Position numbers and translations under genes: made by a program. The notes beneath the pieces are model-generated. The model was not told the origin of the DNA. It was given only the letters and a program-made list of their open reading frames with translations, and searched no databases. 36,338 nucleotides of DNA from Bacillota bacterium (GTDB lineage Bacteria; Bacillota; Dethiobacteria; DTU022). Positions 24,544-30,961 of the stretch are shown here, piece by piece. The stretch's first letter is position 1. Each line of letters begins with the position of its first letter. The stretch covers positions 1 to 36,338 of the forward strand of contig VGTO01000009.1 in NCBI GenBank assembly GCA_016874655.1. The letters are read 5' to 3'.

Positions 24544-25353
24544 ATGGAAAAGCTGATCATTACCATCGCTCCCACAGGCAATGTGCCGACCAGAGAGATC
24601 AATCCCTTCCTGCCGCTGACCCCGGAGGAGATTGCCGAGGATATCTATCTCTGCCACCAGGCCGGTGCGGCGGTTGCCCATATTCACGCCCGTGATGGTA
24701 ACGGCAAGCCGACTGCCGACCCGGAAGTATTTACGCAGATAGCCAGGCAGGTGCAGCAGAAGTGCGATATAATTATCCAATTTTCCACCGGGGCCCGGGC
24801 CGGGAAAACCGCCGCGGAGCGCGGCGCATGTATCGCGCTTAAGCCGGAGATGGCCAGCCTGACCACCGGCTCAACTAACTTTTCCAACTCAGTAAATTTT
24901 AACCCACCGAAGCTGATTGCTGAGCTGGCACAGAAGATGAATCAAAAAGGGGTAAAGCCTGAGGTTGAAGTCTTTGATTTGTCAGCCCTGGAATATGCCC
25001 AGTACCTGGTGAAAAAGAAGATCCTCAAAGAGCCGTTGCAGATCAACCTGGTGCTCGGAGTGCCCGGATCTCTAAGCGGTTCAGCCCGCAACCTCTTCTT
25101 TTTGGTTGAAAGTCTGCCGCAAAACTGCACCTGGTCAGTAACAGCTATCGGCAAAGCCCACCGTCAGCTAAGCGTCCTGGGGCTGGCGCTCGGGGGGCAC
25201 GTGCGTACCGGGCTAGAGGATTTAAATGAACTTGATGAAGGCAAACCGGTTTCCAACTTAGGGTTGGTTCAGCGGGTGGCCGCCCTGGCTCAAGCTTACG
25301 GTCGCGAGATTGCCACCCCGGCCGAAGCGCGGCAGATCTTCGGTCTTTCCTAA
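24544..25353 (+). CDS. BKACE family (Kce-like) beta-keto acid cleavage enzyme
   Basis: A 269-residue TIM-barrel enzyme of the DUF849/BKACE family, which condenses a beta-keto acid with acetyl-CoA to give acetoacetate and a new CoA ester. Zinc ligands H46 and H48 (AHIHARD) and E225 in RTGLEDLN are present, with R221 and D226 at the same spacing as in Kce. In Kce residue 14 is a Glu that holds the substrate amino group; the same position here is Val (TGNVPT). The enzyme may therefore use another keto acid, although kamDE are nearby. The start lies one base after the QueG-like stop. The stop overlaps the convergent mazF stop. Confidence 0.85.
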   Translation: MEKLIITIAPTGNVPTREINPFLPLTPEEIAEDIYLCHQAGAAVAHIHARDGNGKPTADPEVFTQIARQVQQKCDIIIQFSTGARAGKTAAERGACIALKPEMASLTTGSTNFSNSVNFNPPKLIAELAQKMNQKGVKPEVEVFDLSALEYAQYLVKKKILKEPLQINLVLGVPGSLSGSARNLFFLVESLPQNCTWSVTAIGKAHRQLSVLGLALGGHVRTGLEDLNELDEGKPVSNLGLVQRVAALAQAYGREIATPAEARQIFGLS

Positions 25354-25694
25354 TCGTTATCTCCCCAGATAATCAGGTCGATTATTTCTATAACCTCCGC
25401 CAAAAGCTCATCGCTGGCACGGCCGATCAGGCGAACTCTTCGTTTTTCATAATCGATTGCTTTCAGTTGTTCGCACATGATAAAACCTTCGGTATTATTA
25501 CACCGGCCGCTAATAGCGATATGGGTAGGATAGTTACGGTTGGTGCTGGTGATGGGGCAGGCAAAGATCATTTTTTGCTTTTGGTTATGTAAATCCTGGC
25601 TGATAATTAAAACCGGCCTGGTGCCGGCCTGTTCACTACCCTTGGTTGGATCAAAGGTTACCAAAATTATGTCGCCTTGTTTAGGGGTTACCAT
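25350..25694 (-). CDS. mazF: MazF/PemK-family endoribonuclease toxin
   Basis: A 114-residue MazF-type toxin, predicted to cut mRNA at short sequences. Family marks are the opening QGDIILVTFDPTKGSEQAGTRPVLIIS, split over residues 6-32, ACPITSTNR, and MCEQLKAIDYEKRRV with the conserved Glu-Gln. The ATG at 25694 overlaps the end of the antitoxin frame by seven bases (ATGGTAA), the usual coupled arrangement. The sequence looks intact. It converges on the BKACE gene with a four-base overlap. Confidence 0.92.
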   Translation of the reverse strand: MVTPKQGDIILVTFDPTKGSEQAGTRPVLIISQDLHNQKQKMIFACPITSTNRNYPTHIAISGRCNNTEGFIMCEQLKAIDYEKRRVRLIGRASDELLAEVIEIIDLIIWGDND

Positions 25695-25959
25695 TCCTCA
25701 AGACCGACCTTATCTCCACAATTTACACTTTCGCTAATGCTCTCTTCCACAGAAAAATCTTCATACAGGTTTTTTAAGGTTAATCCGCTTTTTTTCTGCT
25801 GCGAATTCTTACAACTAAAGGTTCAATCACAATCTTGTAGCCGCTTTGCTGTTCGACTAAATCTATTTTAAGCGGATCATTTTCTTTTAGCCCGGTTTGC
25901 TTAATAATGTCAATTGGAATAGTGACCCTGTTTTTTTTCCTTAACACAACGGTTGACAA
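25688..25959 (-). CDS. mazE: MazE-type antitoxin, frame broken at an A7 run
   Basis: In the first frame, from TTG 25959 (GGGGGT seven bases upstream), a SpoVT/AbrB-type domain reads VLRKKNRVTIPIDIIKQTG and on to RIRSRKKAD, then stops at 25780. In the -1 frame, starting exactly at the A7 run 25795-25789, the sequence continues SGLTLKNLYEDFSVEESISE and SVNCGDKVGLEEW. That tail is a typical MazE toxin-binding end, with its stop inside the mazF start. The joined product is about 90 residues, normal for MazE. Either a -1 shift or slippage makes the full antitoxin, or the gene is damaged, or one base is missing from the assembly. Confidence 0.7.
25789..25795 (-). other. A_AAA_AAA slippery heptamer in mazE
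   Basis: On the minus strand the zero frame reads AGA AAA AAA GCG GAT TAA. The last A of AGA and two AAA codons form the heptamer A_AAA_AAA in the phase needed for -1 slippage. The zero frame stops two codons later, and the -1 frame codes for the missing MazE tail. Confidence 0.6.
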
Positions 25960-26002
25960 ATAGATTACCCCCAAAAAAGACTATAATGTACACTTTCTAT
26001 CT

Positions 26003-26039
26003 TAGTATACATACTACAAGAGCCGATCGAGTTTGTCAA
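26003..26039 (-). promoter_or_regulatory. mazEF promoter with overlapping palindrome
   Basis: On the minus strand TTGACA (26039-26034) is 17 bases from TAGTAT (26016-26011). The -10 lies in the inverted repeat TAGTAT-N2-ATACTA (26003-26016). A palindrome over the -10 is the usual place for MazE/MazEF autorepression. The transcript leader would be about 45 bases. Confidence 0.6.
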
Positions 26040-26080
26040 ATAACTGATGTGTGATAGAAATACTCGTAAATAATATCTTG

Positions 26081-26109
26081 ATTAGTGGTAAATATTAGTG
26101 GCAAATATT
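26081..26109 (+). repeat. 13-bp tandem direct repeat upstream of the hut promoter
   Basis: ATTAGTGGTAAAT (26081-26093) is followed without gap by ATTAGTGGCAAAT (26094-26106) and a third ATT. The units differ by one base. The repeat ends two bases before the -35 box, as expected of an activator or repressor site. The protein that binds it is unknown. Confidence 0.6.
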
Positions 26110-26111
26110 CC

Positions 26112-26140
26112 TTGACTGGTTTGAATTTTTCGGATACAAT
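26112..26140 (+). promoter_or_regulatory. hutH promoter
   Basis: TTGACT (26112-26117) and TACAAT (26135-26140) are separated by exactly 17 bases, a strong housekeeping-type promoter. Transcription should start near 26147 and give a leader of about 110 bases that carries the HutP site and terminator. Confidence 0.8.
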
Positions 26141-26179
26141 TTTGGATAGGAATAATAAAGCTTTTAATCCAGCTGCTCA

Positions 26180-26196
26180 TAGCTATTAGACATGAG
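26180..26196 (+). promoter_or_regulatory. Predicted HutP RNA-binding site (NAG triplets)
   Basis: The leader reads UAG-CUAU-UAG-ACAU-GAG: three NAG triplets at 26180, 26187 and 26194, each separated by four bases. HutP of Bacillus subtilis is known to bind NAG triplets at this spacing when histidine and Mg2+ are present. The array ends just before the terminator stem begins, and hutP lies in the same transcript. Confidence 0.75.
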
Positions 26197-26197
26197 G

Positions 26198-26231
26198 GAG
26201 CGCCGGGATGATAATCCTTGCGTTCTTTTTT
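26198..26231 (+). terminator. hut leader terminator (HutP-controlled)
   Basis: GAGCGCCGGGAT (26198-26209) pairs with ATCCTTGCGTTC (26214-26225): eleven of twelve positions pair, two through G-U, around a GATA loop, and TTTTTT follows. It stands between promoter and hutH with no gene before it, so it must act as an attenuator. Confidence 0.8.
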
Positions 26232-26255
26232 ATTTGAAAGGAGTGCCTTCTAACG

Positions 26256-27806
26256 ATGAATCTTCTGAAACGGAGCGAAAGAAGCCGGGAAGTGCTTAAT
26301 ATAACCGGCGATTCGCTGTTGATTGAAGATGTGGTTAATGTGAGCCGTAAGGGGCAAGCTGTAGCCCTTGACGAAGAAGCCCTGCAGCGGGTGATCCACT
26401 CACGGACCATGCTGGAAAAGCTGGTGGAGAGCAATGCCGTGGTGTACGGGATTACCACCGGTTTCGGGCGTTTCAGCGATGTTAATATTTCGCGCAAAGA
26501 CGCAATTCAGCTGCAGAAAAACCTGATTGCCAGTCATGCCACGGCGGTGGGCGATCCACTGCCGGAAGAGACTGTGCGCGCCGCCCTGCTGTTGCGGATC
26601 AATGCCCTGTCCAGGGGTTGCTCAGGCGTAAGGCCGCAGCTGCTGGAGCGCTTAATCGCTATGCTTAACCTGGGCGTGGTCCCGGTGATTCCCGAGCAAG
26701 GCTCGCTCGGCGCCAGTGGTGATCTTGCTCCCCTGTCGCACCTGGCCCTGGTTGTAACCGGCGAGGGAGAAGCTTATTTTAAGGGTGAGCGGATGTCGGG
26801 TGCCGAGGCCCTGGCTGCAGCCGGCCTGGAACCGGTTACCCTGGTTGAAAAAGAAGGTCTGGCTTTAATTAACGGTACTCAGGTGATGACGGCGATCGGT
26901 ACTCTGGCTTACTATGACGCGGTTAACCTGCTAAAGGCTTCGATGATCACGGCAGCGCTCACCCTGGAGGCCCAGCTTGCCGTGCCCGATGCTTTTGACC
27001 CCCTGATCGGGCAGGTTAGAGCTTACCGGGGGCACCAATATGTGTCTGAGATGATCCGCTGCCTGATCACGGATAGCAAGTTAATCGGCAGCGACACTAT
27101 TAAGGTCCAGGATTCTTACAGTTTGCGCTGCATACCCCAGGTGCACGGCGCCACTGCCGATGCCCTCGATTATGTGCGTTCCATAATTGAAGTTGAAATT
27201 AACTCGGTTAATGATAATCCGCTGCTCTTTCCCGATGAGGGTAAAGTCTTGTCAGGAGGTAATTTCCACGGGCAGCCGGTGGCCCAGGCGATGGATTTTA
27301 TGGCGATAGCGGTGGCCGAACTGGCCAGTATTGCCGAACGGCGTGTTGAGCAGCTTGTTAACCCGGCTTTAAGCAGCCTGCCGCCTTTCCTGGTTAAAGA
27401 GGGGGGGCTTAATTCCGGTTTGATGATCGCCCAGTACACGGCGGCTTCGCTGGTCAGTGAAAACAAGGTGCTCTGCCATCCGGCCAGTGTTGATTCGATT
27501 CCTTCATCGGCCAACCAGGAGGATCATGTCAGCATGGGGACTACAGCGGCCCGCAAGGCACGAAAGGTTGTTGATAATGTGGCTTCCGTGTTGGGGATCG
27601 AATTGCTTGCGGCGGCCCAGGCTGTTGATTTCCGGGGTGCGGAAAATCTCGGGTGCGGTACTGCGGCGGCGCATCGACTGCTCAGGCAGGAAGTTGATTT
27701 TATCGAAAAAGACGTGGTTTTATATCCGCTGGTGAACAGGGCCATAGAGCTGGTTAAGAGTGGACGCCTGGTGGAAGCGGTAGATGCTGAGGTAAATTTT
27801 TGTTAA
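26256..27806 (+). CDS. hutH: Histidine ammonia-lyase
   Basis: HutH removes ammonia from L-histidine to give urocanate, in the cytoplasm. The 516-residue protein has the Ala-Ser-Gly triad A153-S154-G155 (in GSLGASGDLAPLSHL) that forms the MIO cofactor, Y64 in YGITTGFG, the SVNDNPL segment and the QEDHVSMGTTAARK region. ATG 26256 lies 12 bases after AAAGGAG, rather far, and just after a histidine-responsive leader. The rest of the classical pathway (hutU, hutI, hutG) is not in this window. Confidence 0.95.
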   Translation: MNLLKRSERSREVLNITGDSLLIEDVVNVSRKGQAVALDEEALQRVIHSRTMLEKLVESNAVVYGITTGFGRFSDVNISRKDAIQLQKNLIASHATAVGDPLPEETVRAALLLRINALSRGCSGVRPQLLERLIAMLNLGVVPVIPEQGSLGASGDLAPLSHLALVVTGEGEAYFKGERMSGAEALAAAGLEPVTLVEKEGLALINGTQVMTAIGTLAYYDAVNLLKASMITAALTLEAQLAVPDAFDPLIGQVRAYRGHQYVSEMIRCLITDSKLIGSDTIKVQDSYSLRCIPQVHGATADALDYVRSIIEVEINSVNDNPLLFPDEGKVLSGGNFHGQPVAQAMDFMAIAVAELASIAERRVEQLVNPALSSLPPFLVKEGGLNSGLMIAQYTAASLVSENKVLCHPASVDSIPSSANQEDHVSMGTTAARKARKVVDNVASVLGIELLAAAQAVDFRGAENLGCGTAAAHRLLRQEVDFIEKDVVLYPLVNRAIELVKSGRLVEAVDAEVNFC

Positions 27807-27879
27807 TATTCGGAATCCCTTTTAATTTTGCCTGCAGATGGTAGAATAGAATTATCAATGAAATAAGGCGGTATCAGTA

Positions 27880-28317
27880 ATGGAATCAATCGGTAAGACA
27901 GCAATCCTCTATGCCCTGGCGGATGGAGAAAGTGAAACTGAGATCAGGGCTGCAGCGCTGAAAAAAGGGTATGCCCTGATTAAGGGTAAGGTGGGTTCAA
28001 TGAACACTGAGAAGATCTTTGCTGCCGTAGAGACAGCGGCCCAGCGGGAAGGGCTGATTCGTAAGGATTATTACCGTGATACGCATGCCCTGTATCATGC
28101 CACCCTTGACGCTTTTGTCGGTATCTGCCGCGGTCAGCTGGGGCTCGGTAATATGCTGCGCACGGTCGGCTTGATTTTTACTGTTGTTCGCGGGCCGCGT
28201 ACCACCGAGCAGGTTGAAGACGGCGAATGGCTGGCCGTGGTGCTCTACGGGATGATCGGCGCACCGGTTAAGGGTTCAGAACATGAAACGATCGGCCTTG
28301 GCTTAAACCATCTCTAA
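27880..28317 (+). CDS. hutP: HutP, histidine-dependent RNA-binding antiterminator
   Basis: A 145-residue protein very like B. subtilis HutP: KGKVGSMNTEKIFAAVETA, THALYHATLDAF, RGQLGLGNMLRTVGL, IGAPVKGSEHETIGLGLNH. The metal and histidine-binding residues H69, H73 and H135 are kept. HutP binds NAG triplets in hut mRNA when histidine and Mg2+ are present and stops terminator formation. AAGGCGG precedes ATG 27880. In Bacillus hutP comes first in the operon; here it comes after hutH, so its own expression would depend on antitermination unless a weak promoter exists in the 73-base gap. Confidence 0.95.
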   Translation: MESIGKTAILYALADGESETEIRAAALKKGYALIKGKVGSMNTEKIFAAVETAAQREGLIRKDYYRDTHALYHATLDAFVGICRGQLGLGNMLRTVGLIFTVVRGPRTTEQVEDGEWLAVVLYGMIGAPVKGSEHETIGLGLNHL

Positions 28318-28363
28318 TACAAGGTTAAGGGCCGATCAGCTAATATTATTGCGGAGGTGCTTT

Positions 28364-29800
28364 ACGATCAAAGATTACCGTTCCAATTATAGTCAGCAGC
28401 TGTCACCCAAGTTAAGCTGGTTCAGCGATAGTCAGCTGGAAGAGCTGCACAGCGCTACCATTGATGTGCTCGAAAGGGTCGGCGTCCGGGTCGATCATGA
28501 CGAATCACTGCGGCTTTTAAAAGATGCCGGCTGCCTGGTGAAAGATCGGGTGGCAAGAATCCCGGGCTGGTTGATTGAAGACGCGATTAGAACTGCCCCC
28601 TCAAAAATTAATGTCTACAACCGTGAAGGGCTGCCGGTGATGAGTCTGGAAAGTAACTGTACTTATTATGGATCAGGCTCGGACCTGCCCTTTCATTTAG
28701 ACCTTGATACCGGAGTGCGTCGGAGCACCGTAAGGCAGGATATTACCAATGCGGCGGTCATCATGGAGAATCTACCCAACTTTGATTTCGTGATGAGCTA
28801 TGGAATCCCCGGTGACGTAGAGGCAAAAAAAGGCTGCCTTTATCAGTTTGCCACGATGACCTTGAACACGGCCAAGCCTATTATCTTTACTGCCTTAAGT
28901 GAAGAGGAAACGAGGACAATTATCAAAATGGCAGCAGCAGCGGCAGGATCGGAAGACGAACTGAGGTCTAAGCCGTACATAATTATCTATGATGAACCGA
29001 TTTCTCCCCTGGTTCATACGGCCGATGGGATGGCCAAGATGTTTGCCTGTATCGAATACGGGGTGCCGGTTATCTATACCCCCGGTGTCGTTGCCGGCGG
29101 CACCTGCCCGGTGAGCAAGGCAGGCACCATCGTGCAGATGAACGCGGAGAGTCTTTCCGGCCTCTTGATTGCCCAGCTGAAAAAGAAGGGAGCCGCGGTC
29201 ATCATCGGCGGCGGGGCCACCCCGATGGATATGCAATCTACAGCTACCCTCTATGGTTCGCCCGATGCAGCGATGAACTACTGTGCCATGAGCGAGCTGG
29301 CCCGCTTTTACGGACTGCCCAACTTTACCGAAGCCGGCTGCTGCAATGCGCCGCTGCCCGATGCGCAGGCCGGGATGGAGGCTTCAATCGGCCTGTTGTT
29401 GAACCAGCTCTGCGGGGCTAACCTGGTGCACGACGTCGGTTATCTCGACGGCGGTAAAACCGGTTCGCTGCCCTTCCTGGTGATGTGCGATGATTTTATC
29501 AGCGCCACCCGCTATATCGGGGCAGGAACGAAGGTTAACAGTAATACGATGGCGGTGGAGGTAATTGAGAAGGTCGGCCCAGCGGGACACTACTTAAGCG
29601 AAGAACACACCATGGAGCATTTTCGCAGTGAAATCTGGATGCCCACGGTATTTAACCGAATGATGTATGAAACCTGGCAGCAGCTGGGCAGCAAAGATTG
29701 TTTCGAACTGGCCAGGGAAAAAGCAAAATCAATTTTAGACAGTAACTCGGCCAATGCACCGCAACAGAAAGTAATCGATCAGATCAACAGCCTGCTTTAA
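28364..29800 (+). CDS. MttB-family corrinoid methyltransferase (non-pyrrolysine)
   Basis: A TIM-barrel methyltransferase of about 478 residues. Family phrases include DSQLEELHSATIDVLERVGV near the start, YYGSGSDLPFHLDLDTG, MTLNTAKPIIFTALS, and GTKVNSNTMAVEVIEKVGPAGHYL split near residues 380-410. No in-frame amber codon is present, so it belongs with MtgB/MtpB/MtcB-type enzymes that take methyl groups from quaternary amines such as glycine betaine, not with trimethylamine MttB. A GGAGG is followed six bases later by ACG 28364 in place of ATG; TTG 28349 lies before that site and is unlikely. The partner corrinoid protein gene is not seen in the window. Confidence 0.85.
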   Translation, partial: TIKDYRSNYSQQLSPKLSWFSDSQLEELHSATIDVLERVGVRVDHDESLRLLKDAGCLVKDRVARIPGWLIEDAIRTAPSKINVYNREGLPVMSLESNCTYYGSGSDLPFHLDLDTGVRRSTVRQDITNAAVIMENLPNFDFVMSYGIPGDVEAKKGCLYQFATMTLNTAKPIIFTALSEEETRTIIKMAAAAAGSEDELRSKPYIIIYDEPISPLVHTADGMAKMFACIEYGVPVIYTPGVVAGGTCPVSKAGTIVQMNAESLSGLLIAQLKKKGAAVIIGGGATPMDMQSTATLYGSPDAAMNYCAMSELARFYGLPNFTEAGCCNAPLPDAQAGMEASIGLLLNQLCGANLVHDVGYLDGGKTGSLPFLVMCDDFISATRYIGAGTKVNSNTMAVEVIEKVGPAGHYLSEEHTMEHFRSEIWMPTVFNRMMYETWQQLGSKDCFELAREKAKSILDSNSANAPQQKVIDQINSLL

Positions 29801-29817
29801 GTTTGCGGAGGTCTTTT

Positions 29818-30807
29818 ATGAATTATAGGCAGCGGATCATGAAAGCTCTTAACCTGGAACAGCCGGACCGGGTTCCCTTTGCCGATTACGCCGAAGAGGC
29901 GATCCGCAAAAAGATTATGGGTAAAGAGCAGTTTACGGCGGTGGAGTTTGCTCAAAGAATCGGTTTCGATGCCATCAATCTTGATCAGGACTATACGGCT
30001 CCCGTTTTTTGCGAGTGGAAAGAAGTTGATGGCTACCGCTACATGCTGGGTGGCCTGATTAAAGAAGATAAGGATTTGGATCTGATGGTTTTTCCGGATC
30101 CGGATGATGATCGCTTTTTCGATCCGGCAAAAAGATTTGTTGAAGAGGTGGCATCCGCCGGCCTGGCCGTCTACGCCCTTTGCCGTTTCGGGATTAGTGG
30201 AGTACTTTACTCGATGGGGCTGGATGGTCTATCTTACGCGCTCTATGAAAACCGGCGGCTGGTTGAGCAAGTTCTTGACCGCTATGTGGAGTGGAACTGC
30301 CGGATGCTGGAAAAGCTTTGCGCAACCGGTATCGACTTTATATTATCTTATGATAATATAGCATATAACAGCGGACCGATGGTTTCGCCCCAAATATTCA
30401 GGGAGGTTTTTGTGCCGAAGATTAAAATGGTTGATCGTGCCTGTAAAGTACCCTGGGTTACTCATATCTGCGGCAATATCATGCCCCTGATGGAGGATAT
30501 CCTGGAGATGGGGGTGAGTGGGATTCATCCGCTCGAGCCCGGGTGCATGGATCTAAAAACGGTAAAAGAGCTCTATGGCAGCAGGGTTTGCCTCTGGGGT
30601 AACATCGATTTAAACTATACACTGACCCGCGGCACTCCCGAGGAAGTGGAAGCTGAAGTGAAACAGAGGATTGCCGAAGCTGGTCCGGGCGGGGGCTATA
30701 TCATGGGCAGCGGGTGCGATCTTCCTGACTATTGCCGGATTGAGAACATCATGGCGATGGCCGACGCTGTCAAGAAGTACGGCTGTTACCCGCTGGTATT
30801 AAACTGA
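29818..30807 (+). CDS. URO-D family methyltransferase (MtaA/MtbA-like)
   Basis: A 329-residue protein of the uroporphyrinogen decarboxylase superfamily. It has the zinc-type ligand pattern HxC in THICGN and a later Cys in GSGCDLPD, as in methylcobamide methyltransferases MtaA/MtbA/MtgA, and lacks a haem gene context. It probably passes the methyl group from a corrinoid protein, charged by the preceding MttB homologue, to tetrahydrofolate or another acceptor. ATG 29818 is six bases after GGAGG; the longer frame from 29803 starts ahead of that site. No terminator is obvious after it. Confidence 0.82.
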   Translation: MNYRQRIMKALNLEQPDRVPFADYAEEAIRKKIMGKEQFTAVEFAQRIGFDAINLDQDYTAPVFCEWKEVDGYRYMLGGLIKEDKDLDLMVFPDPDDDRFFDPAKRFVEEVASAGLAVYALCRFGISGVLYSMGLDGLSYALYENRRLVEQVLDRYVEWNCRMLEKLCATGIDFILSYDNIAYNSGPMVSPQIFREVFVPKIKMVDRACKVPWVTHICGNIMPLMEDILEMGVSGIHPLEPGCMDLKTVKELYGSRVCLWGNIDLNYTLTRGTPEEVEAEVKQRIAEAGPGGGYIMGSGCDLPDYCRIENIMAMADAVKKYGCYPLVLN

Positions 30808-30961
30808 TATAAACTTGAAATAGGTGGGGCAAACACTAAAAGAGTTTGAGCACCTCAGAATACGTTTAGGGCCCAGATCAGTAATGCATGAAGGGGGGTA
30901 ATAACAGAGAGCATAAGCATTTATTCTGTTAGTAACACCTAATATTTGAGGAGGTATAACT

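Noticed and set aside
28349-28351. TTG start for the MttB homologue
   Set aside because: It lies upstream of the only good ribosome binding site (GGAGG 28353-28357) and has none of its own.
28364-29800. Pyrrolysine-containing trimethylamine methyltransferase
   Set aside because: The frame has no internal TAG, so no pyrrolysine site is present.
29818-30807. HemE (uroporphyrinogen decarboxylase proper)
   Set aside because: HxC zinc pattern, the later Cys and the MttB neighbour point to a methylcobamide methyltransferase; no haem genes are near.
30902-30931. TAACAGA/TCTGTTA hairpin before the lipoprotein gene
   Set aside because: Seven pairs with a 16-base loop and no T run; it could arise by chance in a 154-base gap.
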